The notes under the pieces: model-generated
Told to the model about the DNA's origin: nothing
Seen by the model: only the letters and a program-made list of their open reading frames with translations
The model's database searches: none
Shown here: positions 17,535 through 26,043 of the stretch, in pieces
Numbering within the stretch: position 1 is the first letter of the stretch
Layout: each line of letters opens with the position of its first letter
Made by a program: the position numbers and the translations under genes
Assembly (NCBI GenBank): GCA_015060535.1
Contig: SUYH01000003.1
Coordinates: 165,160-229,159, forward strand
DNA length: 64,000 nucleotides
Direction of reading: 5' to 3'
Origin: Prevotella sp.
GTDB lineage: Bacteria > Bacteroidota > Bacteroidia > Bacteroidales > Bacteroidaceae

Positions 17535-17542
17535 CAAAGGTA
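17535..17542 (-). promoter_or_regulatory. -7 promoter box TACCTTTG of tRNA-Leu
   Basis: A TAnnTTTG match ending 15 bases before the first base of tRNA-Leu. Confidence 0.65.
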
Positions 17543-17581
17543 GATAAATTTTAGCTTATCGCCAAATTTTTCGATAAGAAA

Positions 17582-18127
17582 TTAGTTCCACGCATTCAGC
17601 GACTCACCATTGAAAGAACAGTTATAGCGACGGAGTATGTCTCCCTGCTCACCATCGGTGACCACTCCCGTCTCCAGGCTATACACCCGGCTGCACAGAT
17701 TACACTTCACGTGCTGTTTGTCACCTGTCCATTGCAAGGCGCGCTGTAGGTTACAGTTCGGACAGCAGCGATCGTAGGCGCGCAAACCGTCGAAATTCGT
17801 CATGCCGATAATCAGGCCAATCTCGTTATTTGTGCCGAGCACATAGGGGAAATTATTCTCAACTGCTGTTCGGATGGTGTTCTGCTCCGTACGTCCGTCG
17901 TTGCTCTCCACGTTAACTTGGCGAGTTACTGACTTACCATCGCCACGTGTTGACACAAAGACATAACAGCCGGGATTTTGGGCTGCCACGAAAATCAGAC
18001 TGGTAGAGTGGTAGCTATACAGGAAAGTAAAGCGACACAATGTCGTATGGTCAATGCTGCCTTTCTCACAACTGGAGAATAAGAGGCTTGTAATGAGCAG
18101 AAGAACGGAAGAAATCAGCTTTTTCAC
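17582..18127 (-). CDS. Lipoprotein with Rieske-like four-cysteine C-terminal domain
   Basis: 181 residues with a signal peptide and lipobox (LLFSSC followed by EKGSID). The C-terminal part reads CCPNC, then 17 residues, CNLC, then VYSLETGVVTDGEQGDILRRYNC. The layout resembles a Rieske [2Fe-2S] domain in which the two histidines are cysteines, or a zinc ribbon. The start is GTG and overlaps the argH stop by 4 bases, so it is the last gene of the pyrE-SRPBCC-argH operon. Its role and metal are unknown. Confidence 0.65.
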   Translation of the reverse strand: MKKLISSVLLLITSLLFSSCEKGSIDHTTLCRFTFLYSYHSTSLIFVAAQNPGCYVFVSTRGDGKSVTRQVNVESNDGRTEQNTIRTAVENNFPYVLGTNNEIGLIIGMTNFDGLRAYDRCCPNCNLQRALQWTGDKQHVKCNLCSRVYSLETGVVTDGEQGDILRRYNCSFNGESLNAWN

Positions 18128-19461
18128 TTCAGCAGTTGTTTTTCTGCATTCTTTACCTTCTCAAAGGCGAAACCTTCCAGGACTGTCGTCATCAGGGCCT
18201 GGATGCGATCGTTACAGAGATTGCCAATGCTTCCCTCGTGGGTATGGTGGATATCCTTGTTAGGACGGAAGGTGCCTGCCTCAATATCGAGACCAACTTT
18301 CTTGTAGGCATCGCGGAAGGGCATACCCTCAGCAGCAAGGCGGTTCACCTCCTCAACGGAGAACATGGGGTCGTACATCGGATTGTCGAGAATATCCTCG
18401 CGTACCTCTATCTTATTAATAATGTAGGCAGCCATCTGTAGACAGTCCTTCAGTTCGTCGAATGCAGGCAGGAACACTTCCTTGATGATCTGCAGGTCGC
18501 GGAAGTAGCCTACGGGTAGGTTATTCATGATGAGCGTCACCTGCTGGGGCAAAGCCTGCAACTTGTTGCACTTGGCACGAATCAACTCGAAGACATCAGG
18601 GTTCTTCTTGTGCGGCATGATGCTCGAACCCGTGGTACACTCCTTGGGAAGCTGGACGAACGAAAAGTTCTGGGAGTTGAACATACAGGCATCAAAGGCC
18701 ATCTTGGCGATGGTGCCGGCAATGGTAGCAATAGAGAAGCCCACGTTGCGTTCCATCTTGCCTCTGCCCATCTGCGCATATACGACGTTATAATCCATCG
18801 AGTCGAAGCCCAGCAAGTCGGTTGTCATCTGGCGATTCAGTGGGAACGACGAGCCATAGCCTGCAGCTGAGCCCAAAGGATTGCGGTTGGTCATCTTGTA
18901 GGCAGCCTGGAGGAAGAGCATATCATCAGTCAGCGACTCGGCATAGGCACCAAACCAAAGACCAAAACTGGAGGGCATAGCCACCTGAAGATGCGTATAG
19001 CCGGGCATCAATACCTGCTTATACTGTTCGCTCTTCTGGATGAGTTCGTCGAAGAGCACTTTCACATGATCTGCAATCTCCATCAGCTGATGGCGCGTAA
19101 AGAGCTTCAAGTCTACCAATACCTGGTCGTTACGAGAGCGGCCTGAGTGAATCTTTTTACCCATGTCGCCAAGCTTACGCGTCAGCATCAGTTCGACCTG
19201 CGAGTGGACATCCTCCACGCCGTCTTCTATCACGAACTCGCCACGCTCGCATACAGCGTAGATGTTCTTCAGTTCTGCCAAAAGCAGGGGCAGCTCGTCC
19301 TTGCCGATCAGCCCGATACTTTCGAGCATGGTGATATGAGCCATCGAGCCCAGCACATCGTATGGAGCCAGATAGAGATCCATCTCACGGTCTCGACCTA
19401 CGGTGAACCGCTCTATCTCGGCATTCACCTCGAAATTCTTTTCCCAGAGTTTATTTGCCAT
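18124..19461 (-). CDS. argH: Argininosuccinate lyase
   Basis: Splits argininosuccinate into arginine and fumarate, the last step of arginine synthesis. The protein has 445 residues with the fumarase/aspartase superfamily signature GSSIMPHKKNPD, as well as HSGRSRNDQV and MPGYTHLQVAMP, all diagnostic for ArgH. It sits in a compact minus-strand operon: its ATG overlaps the stop of the SRPBCC gene by one base and its stop overlaps the next start. The pyrE linkage places pyrimidine and arginine genes under one promoter; both pathways consume carbamoyl phosphate. Confidence 0.96.
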   Translation of the reverse strand: MANKLWEKNFEVNAEIERFTVGRDREMDLYLAPYDVLGSMAHITMLESIGLIGKDELPLLLAELKNIYAVCERGEFVIEDGVEDVHSQVELMLTRKLGDMGKKIHSGRSRNDQVLVDLKLFTRHQLMEIADHVKVLFDELIQKSEQYKQVLMPGYTHLQVAMPSSFGLWFGAYAESLTDDMLFLQAAYKMTNRNPLGSAAGYGSSFPLNRQMTTDLLGFDSMDYNVVYAQMGRGKMERNVGFSIATIAGTIAKMAFDACMFNSQNFSFVQLPKECTTGSSIMPHKKNPDVFELIRAKCNKLQALPQQVTLIMNNLPVGYFRDLQIIKEVFLPAFDELKDCLQMAAYIINKIEVREDILDNPMYDPMFSVEEVNRLAAEGMPFRDAYKKVGLDIEAGTFRPNKDIHHTHEGSIGNLCNDRIQALMTTVLEGFAFEKVKNAEKQLLK

Positions 19462-19874
19462 TATACATAGGGTATTTGTGAAAGGGCATCAGCAATCTTC
19501 TCGACGCCATCCTGCAGAGGTCCTGAGACCATTCCCTTGAGCATGAAGGGGATATCGGCCTTGACGGTGACTTTCATCTTGCTCTCCGTATCGCTGACGG
19601 GCAGCACCTGAATCCACAGGTTGAAGGGCAAGGGCGACTGCTCGGTCTCGAACTTCACACACTTGTTCTCCTCGCGCTCGATGATGCGTAACTTGAGGTC
19701 ACCTACTGGCGTTACATTGACGCTGACAGAGTCGCTATCGAAGGAGAAACTGTTCAGCTTGTCCTCAGGAACGCGATCGCGAACACGTTCCAGATTGCTC
19801 AAATCGCTGATATTGCGATACACATCCTCTACTGGATAGGGTATCTGCTTGACGCTACTTTCAAACTTTGTCAT
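19461..19874 (-). CDS. SRPBCC-family (START-like) small protein
   Basis: 137 residues in the polyketide-cyclase/START fold: VKQIPYPVEDVYRNISDLSNLERVRDRVP at the start, then alternating strands, ending with a long helix (GVEKIADALSQIPYV). Such proteins bind hydrophobic ligands. It lies between pyrE and argH in Bacteroidetes operons; its function is unknown. The start at 19874 gives the ATGA overlap with the pyrE stop that is typical of this operon. A start ten codons earlier, at 19904, is possible but would overlap pyrE by 34 bases. Confidence 0.75.
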   Translation of the reverse strand: MTKFESSVKQIPYPVEDVYRNISDLSNLERVRDRVPEDKLNSFSFDSDSVSVNVTPVGDLKLRIIEREENKCVKFETEQSPLPFNLWIQVLPVSDTESKMKVTVKADIPFMLKGMVSGPLQDGVEKIADALSQIPYV

Positions 19875-20503
19875 TGTTTCCACGTACTTGGTGACTGACG
19901 CCACTCGTTCAACACTTCAATTTCTTCTGGCTTGATATAGCCTGTTTCGGCAGCCTGCTCCAGCACGGCAGCATAATTGCTCAGTGTAATCAGTTTGACA
20001 CCTGCCTCACGGAATGCCTCTTCAGCTACAGGGAATCCGTAGGTGAACGATGCCACCATACCAATAACCTCGACACCATACTGACGCAGAGCCTCGACAG
20101 CTTTCAGACTGCTACCACCCGTCGAGATAAGGTCTTCGACTACTATTACCTTGGCACCTTTTACCAACTCACCTTCCACCTGGTTACCCATGCCGTGATC
20201 TTTCGGCTTCGGACGGACATAGCAGTAAGGCAAGCCTAACTCATCGGCCACCAAAGCACCTTGAGCAATAGCTCCCGTAGCTACACCAGCCACAGCCTCA
20301 GCCTCAGGGAAGTTCTCCTGAATCAGATGACAGAGCTCCAATTTGACAAACGAGCGGACATCAGCAAAACCCAGCGTTTTGCGGTTGTCGGTATAGATGG
20401 GGGACTTCCAACCCGAAGCCCATGTGAAGGGCTCGTTTGGCTGCAGTTTGATGGCTTTGATATCCATCAACTTCTTGGCAAAAAGTTTCTTGATTGTATC
20501 CAT
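19871..20503 (-). CDS. pyrE: Orotate phosphoribosyltransferase
   Basis: Makes orotidine 5'-phosphate from orotate and PRPP in pyrimidine synthesis. The protein has 210 residues with the PRPP-binding motif VIVVEDLISTGGSSL at about residue 123 and family signatures FTWASGWKSPIYTDNRK and YVRPKPKDHGMGNQVEG. It is first in the minus-strand operon. A -7 box lies 17 bases upstream of the ATG at 20521-20528. Confidence 0.96.
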   Translation of the reverse strand: MDTIKKLFAKKLMDIKAIKLQPNEPFTWASGWKSPIYTDNRKTLGFADVRSFVKLELCHLIQENFPEAEAVAGVATGAIAQGALVADELGLPYCYVRPKPKDHGMGNQVEGELVKGAKVIVVEDLISTGGSSLKAVEALRQYGVEVIGMVASFTYGFPVAEEAFREAGVKLITLSNYAAVLEQAAETGYIKPEEIEVLNEWRQSPSTWKQ

Positions 20504-20520
20504 ATTCTAGAATTTTGCTG

Positions 20521-20528
20521 CAAAATTA
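20521..20528 (-). promoter_or_regulatory. -7 promoter box TAATTTTG before pyrE
   Basis: A TAnnTTTG match 17 bases before the pyrE ATG, divergent from the thiamine operon promoter. The two are separated by a heptamer repeat array. Confidence 0.55.
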
Positions 20529-20536
20529 CGAAATAA

Positions 20537-20564
20537 TTATCAATTATCAATTGTCAATTATCAT
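20537..20564. repeat. 7-bp tandem array, TTATCAA (TTGATAA on minus)
   Basis: Four units (TTATCAA, TTATCAA, TTGTCAA, TTATCAT) between the divergent pyrE and thiamine-operon promoters. It is the inverse of the unit at 44894-44921 and 22985-23004. Confidence 0.85.
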
Positions 20565-20572
20565 TTTTTTAC

Positions 20573-20580
20573 TACCTTTG
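20573..20580 (+). promoter_or_regulatory. -7 promoter box TACCTTTG of the thiamine operon
   Basis: A TAnnTTTG match placed about 15 bases before the start of the TPP riboswitch aptamer. Confidence 0.7.
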
Positions 20581-20589
20581 CACCCGCAA

Positions 20590-20668
20590 TTCAAGGGGTG
20601 CCGTTCTGTTGACGGCTGAGATGATACCCTCTATACCTGATGCGGACAATACCGACGTAGGGATGAAT
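20590..20668 (+). promoter_or_regulatory. TPP riboswitch (THI element)
   Basis: Carries the conserved thi-box segments in order: AAGGGGTGCC, GGCTGAGATGATACCC, and ACCTGATGCGGACAATACC followed by GACGTAGGGA. It binds thiamine pyrophosphate and represses the downstream operon when TPP is plentiful. The leader then contains an 8-bp hairpin CCTTATTT/AAATAAGG (20685-20714) close to the ATG at 20723. CCCCTT at 20683-20688 could pair with AAGGGG of the aptamer, a plausible switch. Confidence 0.93.
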
Positions 20669-20722
20669 AGAGTAAATTCTGCCCCCTTATTTTTAGTAAC
20701 ATTAATAAATAAGGTAAAAGAG

Positions 20723-22984
20723 ATGAGAAAGATTTTCATGATGGCATTGCTGGGTGTGACAACAGCCCAGGCCACCGAGTTAGACACGCTGAAAAGCGTG
20801 GAGTTACAGGATGTACAGGTAGTAGCGACACGAGCTACGCGCAAGACACCAGTAGCATTCACCGACATGAACAAGGAACAACTGAAAGCCGTGAACTTCG
20901 GACAGGACGTGCCTTATCTGCTGTCGCTGACACCCTCAGTGACGATGACCTCGGATGCAGGAAACGGCATTGGCTATACCTCGCTGCGTGTACGCGGTAC
21001 CGACCCTTCGCGCATCAACATCACCGCCAACGGCATTCCCATGAACGATGCAGAGAGCGCCCAACTCTACTGGGTCAATATGGGTGATTTCGCCAGTAGC
21101 GTGCAGTCGATGCAGATTCAGCGTGGTGTGGGTACATCAACTAATGGTGCAGGTGCTTTTGGTGCTACGCTGAATATGCAGACGGAGAATATCGGCACAG
21201 AGCCATTCATCGGGCTGGACCTGAGCGGAGGCAGCTATTACAGCCATAAGGAGACATTGCGCTTTGGTACAGGACTGATTGGCGAGCACTGGGGCATACA
21301 GGGGCGTCTGTCGAACATCGGCTCGAAGGGTTATCTGGACCGTGCCTCGACCAAACTGAACTCCTATTTCCTGCAGGCTGGTTATTTTGGCGAAAACACG
21401 ATGGTGAAGTTCATTACCTTCAATGGCGTGGAAGAGACTTACCATGCGTGGAACTACACATCGAAATACGAGCAGAGCCTCTATGGACGCACGTATAACT
21501 CGTGTGGTGAGTATTACGACGCAGACGGGAACAGACGCTACTACGACAACCAGACGGACAACTACCATCAGCAGAACTACCAGCTGATATGGAACCAGCG
21601 ACTGACGCAGGAGCTGAACCTCAACGTAGCCCTGCACTACACCCGCGGTGATGGCTACTACGAGGAATACAAGCGCAAGCGCACGCTGTTCGAATACGAC
21701 TTAGATAAGCAGAATCAAGGAGCCAAGAGCGACCTGGTGCGCCAGAAGAAGATGGCCAACGACTTCTATGGCGTGGTGGCTTCGCTGGTTTACAATAACC
21801 AACAGAATCTGCAAGCTGTTCTGGGGGGTGGATGGAATAAGTATGATGGCGACCACTACGGACTGGTGACATGGGTGAAGAGTCCATTAGATCCCCTGAT
21901 GCCCAACCACAAATACTACGACGACAAGACAAAAAAGACCGATTTCAACGTGTATGGAAAGGTGACTTACGAGTTGTTGCGCGGATTGAATGCCTATGTC
22001 GACCTGCAATATCGCCATGTGGGTCTGAAGATGACTGGTCCCACCGACGAAATCGACTGGAGCGCCAACAAACGCATCGTCTATGACATGAAAGAATCGT
22101 TCGACTTCTTCAATCCCAAATTTGGCTTGAACTACGACATCACAACGAATCACAAGGTGTTCGTGTCGTATGCCATTGCCCACAAGGAACCAACACGCAA
22201 CAACTTCCAGAACAGTCTGAACGCTAAGCTGGAGATGCCCAAGGCCGAGCGTCTGAACGACCTGGAAGTGGGCTACAAATACCAGAGTAAAATCTTTACT
22301 GCTGGTGCCAATTTCTACTGGATGAACTACAAGGATCAGTTCGTATTGACCGGTGAAATCGACCAAATAGGTGAGGCCATCACACGTAACATGCCCAAGA
22401 GCTATCGCCTAGGTATCGAACTGGAGGCAGCCGTAAAACCCGTTGACTGGTTCCGCTGGGATGTGAATGCCACCTGGTCGAAGAACCGTGTCAAGGATAT
22501 CACCGTACAGTTGGCTGATGGCAGCGTAGCAAACCTTGGCAACCAGCCGCTGGCTTTCTCGCCCGACTGGATAGCCAACAACATCTTCACCTTTACTTAT
22601 AAGGGGCTTAACGCCAGCATCCAGAGCCAGTATGTCAGCGATCAGTATCTGACTAATACAGGTTTCAAGGGCTACCAGACGCTGGATGACAACGGAAAGC
22701 CCACAGAAGTGAGTATGATGCTCGACGGACATTTCACGACCAACCTCGACCTGTCATATAACTTCAAGTTGCCCAAACTGGGAATGAAGGATGTTACTGT
22801 AGGTGTGACGTTCTACAACCTTTTCTCTGCCAAGTATGACAACAACGGATGGGCAGCTCCTTGCTACGACAAGGTGGACGGCAAGGTGATTGCCACAGGC
22901 TGGAACACCTCCGACCAGTACGAGGCTGGCTTCGCCCCATCAGCACCATTCAACATGATGGCGCACCTGTCGGTGAATTTTTAA
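20723..22984 (+). CDS. TonB-dependent outer membrane receptor for thiamine
   Basis: 753 residues. A signal peptide is followed by a plug domain (DVQVVATRATRKTPVAFTD, GYTSLRVRGTDPSRINITANG, IPMNDAESAQLYW) and a 22-strand-type barrel ending in FNMMAHLSVNF with terminal Phe. The upstream TPP riboswitch and the following pnuT and thiamine pyrophosphokinase genes identify it as the outer-membrane thiamine transporter (OMP_thi type). The open frame extends back to 20609 through the riboswitch, so the ATG at 20723 after the leader hairpin is chosen. Confidence 0.9.
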   Translation: MRKIFMMALLGVTTAQATELDTLKSVELQDVQVVATRATRKTPVAFTDMNKEQLKAVNFGQDVPYLLSLTPSVTMTSDAGNGIGYTSLRVRGTDPSRINITANGIPMNDAESAQLYWVNMGDFASSVQSMQIQRGVGTSTNGAGAFGATLNMQTENIGTEPFIGLDLSGGSYYSHKETLRFGTGLIGEHWGIQGRLSNIGSKGYLDRASTKLNSYFLQAGYFGENTMVKFITFNGVEETYHAWNYTSKYEQSLYGRTYNSCGEYYDADGNRRYYDNQTDNYHQQNYQLIWNQRLTQELNLNVALHYTRGDGYYEEYKRKRTLFEYDLDKQNQGAKSDLVRQKKMANDFYGVVASLVYNNQQNLQAVLGGGWNKYDGDHYGLVTWVKSPLDPLMPNHKYYDDKTKKTDFNVYGKVTYELLRGLNAYVDLQYRHVGLKMTGPTDEIDWSANKRIVYDMKESFDFFNPKFGLNYDITTNHKVFVSYAIAHKEPTRNNFQNSLNAKLEMPKAERLNDLEVGYKYQSKIFTAGANFYWMNYKDQFVLTGEIDQIGEAITRNMPKSYRLGIELEAAVKPVDWFRWDVNATWSKNRVKDITVQLADGSVANLGNQPLAFSPDWIANNIFTFTYKGLNASIQSQYVSDQYLTNTGFKGYQTLDDNGKPTEVSMMLDGHFTTNLDLSYNFKLPKLGMKDVTVGVTFYNLFSAKYDNNGWAAPCYDKVDGKVIATGWNTSDQYEAGFAPSAPFNMMAHLSVNF

Positions 22985-23004
22985 TTGACAATTGATAATT
23001 TGAA
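22985..23004. repeat. 7-bp tandem array abutting the pnuT start
   Basis: Units TTGACAA, TTGATAA and TTTGAAA run from the receptor stop directly to the pnuT ATG at 23005. Confidence 0.7.
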
Positions 23005-23592
23005 ATGACGCTGGATTGGCTTGACATATTGACCACGATACTAGGCCTGATTTATATCTGGCTGGAGTATCGTGCGCATATTGCCCTCTGGGTAGTAGGT
23101 ATCGTCATGCCAGCACTCGACATCTATCTGTATTGGAGTCATGGGCTATATGGGGATGCTGGCATGGCCTGCTATTATACCCTTGCTGCCTTCTACGGAC
23201 TCTACATATGGAAATTCAAGAAGACTAGGAAGAAGAAAGAGTCGTTGCCCATCATTTTTATGCCACGCGACCAATATCTGCCATCCTTGCTGTTTTTCCT
23301 GATTTCATGGGGATTGATCTACTATATTCTCGTGACATGGACCAACTCCACCGTGCCCCTACTCGACTCATTTACCAACGCTGTGTCGTTTGTGGCTCTA
23401 TGGGCGCTGGCACGTAAGTATGTAGAGCAGTGGATATTCTGGATTATCGTCGATGCTGTCTGTACCTTCCTCTATATACAAAAAGGTATTCCTTTCAAGG
23501 CCCTGCTCTATGGACTCTATGTCGTCATTGCCATAGCTGGCTATCGGAAATGGAAGAGCGTAGCAAAAACGGTAAAAAGAGACCAGAGATGA
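23005..23592 (+). CDS. pnuT: Thiamine transporter PnuT (PnuC family)
   Basis: A 195-residue inner-membrane protein with about seven hydrophobic segments and the PnuC-family signatures IWLEYRAHIALWVVGIVMP and IFWIIVDAVCTFLYIQKG. PnuC relatives use facilitated diffusion followed by trapping through phosphorylation. In Bacteroidetes, the copy within the TPP-controlled cluster carries thiamine. It is the second gene of the operon and overlaps the kinase start by 4 bases, which fits coupling of uptake with pyrophosphorylation. Confidence 0.9.
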   Translation: MTLDWLDILTTILGLIYIWLEYRAHIALWVVGIVMPALDIYLYWSHGLYGDAGMACYYTLAAFYGLYIWKFKKTRKKKESLPIIFMPRDQYLPSLLFFLISWGLIYYILVTWTNSTVPLLDSFTNAVSFVALWALARKYVEQWIFWIIVDAVCTFLYIQKGIPFKALLYGLYVVIAIAGYRKWKSVAKTVKRDQR

Positions 23593-24191
23593 ATACAGAG
23601 TTTGATGCCGCTATCGTTGCAAATGGTGAGTTTCCCACCCATGAGATTCCTCTAGCCATCCTGAAAAGCGTCAAGCATATCGTGGCGTGTGACGGAGCCA
23701 TCAAGAACGTGCCTCAGGCGGAAGTCGTGGTGGGCGACGGCGATAGCGTGCCCCAGGCATACCACGACAGACTCATCAAAATCGAGGAACAGGAAGACAA
23801 CGACCTGACCAAGGCTACACGCTACTGTTTATCGATGAAATGGCGAAAGATTGCTTATTTGGGATGTACAGGGAAGCGAGAAGACCACACGTTGGGAAAC
23901 ATCGGACTGCTGATGCGCTATTTCCGTAAGATGGGTATCGAAGGTCTGATGTTTACAGACTACGGATGCTTTACGCCCGCCTGCGGAAACCATACCTTCC
24001 CATCACAAAAGGGTCAGCAGGTGAGCATTTTCAACTTTGGATGCAAGCAACTCACCTCTGAGGGACTCAAATGGAATAGCTATGCTTATGATGAGTGGTG
24101 GCAAGGCACACTCAACGAGGCAATGGGTAACCAATTTTCTTTCTGTGCCGACAGCTACTATCTGGTTTATCAGACGTACGATGTTAAATAA
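23589..24191 (+). CDS. Thiamine pyrophosphokinase
   Basis: Converts thiamine and ATP to thiamine pyrophosphate, trapping imported vitamin. The protein has 200 residues with N-terminal catalytic motifs VACDGAIKNV, VVGDGDSVP and EQEDNDLTKATRYC, then GCTGKREDHTLGNIGLLMRY. The C-terminal part is the beta-rich thiamine-binding domain. The ATG at 23589 overlaps the pnuT stop; an upstream frame from 23430 lies inside pnuT and is rejected. The product TPP would feed back on the operon's riboswitch. Confidence 0.92.
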   Translation: MNTEFDAAIVANGEFPTHEIPLAILKSVKHIVACDGAIKNVPQAEVVVGDGDSVPQAYHDRLIKIEEQEDNDLTKATRYCLSMKWRKIAYLGCTGKREDHTLGNIGLLMRYFRKMGIEGLMFTDYGCFTPACGNHTFPSQKGQQVSIFNFGCKQLTSEGLKWNSYAYDEWWQGTLNEAMGNQFSFCADSYYLVYQTYDVK

Positions 24192-24225
24192 TTCATCATT
24201 CATCACTCATAATTCATAATTATTT
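24191..24225. repeat. 7-bp tandem array, ATTCATA/C
   Basis: Units ATTCATC, ATTCATC, ACTCATA, ATTCATA and ATTATTT begin at the thiamine pyrophosphokinase stop codon and end just before the argS promoter. Confidence 0.85.
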
Positions 24226-24227
24226 CG

Positions 24228-24235
24228 TACCTTTG
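24228..24235 (+). promoter_or_regulatory. -7 promoter box TACCTTTG before argS
   Basis: A TAnnTTTG match ending 21 bases before the argS ATG. It sits directly after the heptamer array. Confidence 0.65.
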
Positions 24236-24256
24236 CAGTCTAATAATTAAATAGGT

Positions 24257-26041
24257 ATGAAGATAGAACAACAGATAATGGCAGCGGCACAAGCTGCTGT
24301 GAAGGCACTCTACGGAGAGGAAGTGCCTGAAAAGATGGTACAGCTGCAAAAGACACGCAGCGAGTTTGAAGGCAGCCTGACCCTCGTAGTGTTCCCCTTT
24401 GTCAAGATGGCCAAGAAGTCACCTGAGCAGACTGCCCAGGAACTTGGTGAATATCTGGTAGCCAACTGCGATGCCATCAGCAAGTTCAACGTCGTAAAAG
24501 GTTTCCTGAACCTTAGCATCAGCGACGAGGCATGGCTGAACCTGCTCGTTGAAATCGACAAAAACGACCATTATGGTGAAAAAGCAGCCAACGAGGATTC
24601 CCCTCTCGTGATGATAGAGTATTCATCACCCAACACTAACAAGCCTCTGCATTTGGGCCATGTGCGTAACAACCTATTGGGTTGGTCGCTGGCGCAGATT
24701 ATGCAGGCCAATGGCAATAAGGTGGTAAAAACCAATATCGTAAACGATCGCGGTATCCACATATGTAAGTCAATGCTGGCTTGGCTGAAATGGGGCAATG
24801 GCGAGACACCAGAGTCGTCAGGCAAGAAAGGCGACCACCTGATTGGTGACTACTATGTGGCTTTTGACAAGCATTATCGCGATGAAATCAAGGATTTAGT
24901 GGCTCAAGGCATGGACGAGGAGCAGGCCAAACAAGAAGCTCCACTCATCAAAGAAGCCCACGAGATGCTGGTGAAATGGGAGAACAATGATCCTGAGGTA
25001 CGTGCACTGTGGGAGAAAATGAACAATTGGGTATACGCAGGCTTTGATGAAACCTATCAAAAAATGGGTGTATCGTTCGATAAGATCTATTATGAGAGCC
25101 AGACCTACCTGAAGGGAAAAGCCAAGGTGGAAGAAGGTCTCGCTAAAGGTCTCTTCGAACGCCATGCTGACAATTCCGTATGGGCTGACCTAACCAACGA
25201 GGGTCTTGATCAGAAATTATTGCTCCGCAGCGATGGCACATCTGTATATATGACTCAAGATATCGGTACTGCCGAAATGCGTTTCCAAGACTATCCCATC
25301 GACAAGATGATATATGTCGTTGGAAACGAGCAAAATTATCATTTCCAAGTACTCTCTATCTTGCTCGATCGTCTGGGTTTCAAGTGGGGTAAAGAATTGA
25401 CACATTTCTCATATGGTATGGTCGAACTGCCTAATGGTAAGATGAAGAGCCGTGAAGGTACCGTCGTTGATGCCGACGACCTGATGCAGTTGATGGTAGA
25501 CGATGCCCTGAAGACTTCTATGGAGTTGGGAAAATTCGACGACATGAGCGAGGAAGAGCGCAACGAGATTGCACGTATTGTCGGTATGGGCGCCTTGAAG
25601 TATTTTATCCTGAAAGTCGATGCCCGCAAGAATATGCTGTTCAATCCTGAAGAAAGTATCGATTTCAACGGAAACACAGGACCTTTCATCCAATATACTT
25701 ATGCGAGAATACGAAGTATTCTTCGCAAGGCTGGTAATACTGGTATGACTAGTATAACTAGTACGACAAGTCTTAATGACAAGGAAGTAGAGCTCATCCA
25801 AAAAATGAGCGAGTATGGTGCCGCCGTTGAGCAGGCAGGCAAAGACTACTCCCCATCAGGCATAGCCAACTACTGCTACGAGCTGACAAAAGTATTCAAC
25901 CAGTTCTACCACGACTACTCCATCTTGAATGAACCCGACGAGCAAAAGAAGGCTGTTCGTCTGATGCTGGCCAAGAACGTCGCCAAGATCATCAAGAATG
26001 GTATGGCCCTATTGGGCATTGAGGTTCCTGAGCGCATGTAA
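24257..26041 (+). CDS. argS: Arginyl-tRNA synthetase
   Basis: Charges tRNA-Arg. The protein has 594 residues. The N-terminal Add-1 domain is about 1-110, the class I HIGH-type motif is SSPNTNKPLHLGHVRNN (about 128), the KMSKS equivalent is KMKSREGT (about 395), and the C-terminal helical anticodon domain ends in ERM. Unusually, residues about 495-506 (TGM TSI TST TSL) are encoded by four 9-bp units of the ACTAGTATN repeat, placed at the linker before the anticodon-binding domain. The repeat keeps the frame. rnhA follows after 2 bases. Confidence 0.97.
   Translation: MKIEQQIMAAAQAAVKALYGEEVPEKMVQLQKTRSEFEGSLTLVVFPFVKMAKKSPEQTAQELGEYLVANCDAISKFNVVKGFLNLSISDEAWLNLLVEIDKNDHYGEKAANEDSPLVMIEYSSPNTNKPLHLGHVRNNLLGWSLAQIMQANGNKVVKTNIVNDRGIHICKSMLAWLKWGNGETPESSGKKGDHLIGDYYVAFDKHYRDEIKDLVAQGMDEEQAKQEAPLIKEAHEMLVKWENNDPEVRALWEKMNNWVYAGFDETYQKMGVSFDKIYYESQTYLKGKAKVEEGLAKGLFERHADNSVWADLTNEGLDQKLLLRSDGTSVYMTQDIGTAEMRFQDYPIDKMIYVVGNEQNYHFQVLSILLDRLGFKWGKELTHFSYGMVELPNGKMKSREGTVVDADDLMQLMVDDALKTSMELGKFDDMSEEERNEIARIVGMGALKYFILKVDARKNMLFNPEESIDFNGNTGPFIQYTYARIRSILRKAGNTGMTSITSTTSLNDKEVELIQKMSEYGAAVEQAGKDYSPSGIANYCYELTKVFNQFYHDYSILNEPDEQKKAVRLMLAKNVAKIIKNGMALLGIEVPERM
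25739..25774. repeat. 9-bp tandem array inside argS
   Basis: Units ACTGGTATG, ACTAGTATA, ACTAGTACG and ACAAGTCTT are in frame within argS. It is the same nonamer as the intergenic arrays at 1197-1282 and 35429-35446. Confidence 0.85.
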
Positions 26042-26043
26042 CT

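Noticed and set aside
20609..20722. N-terminal extension of the thiamine receptor
   Set aside because: The extension covers the TPP riboswitch; the signal peptide starts at 20723.
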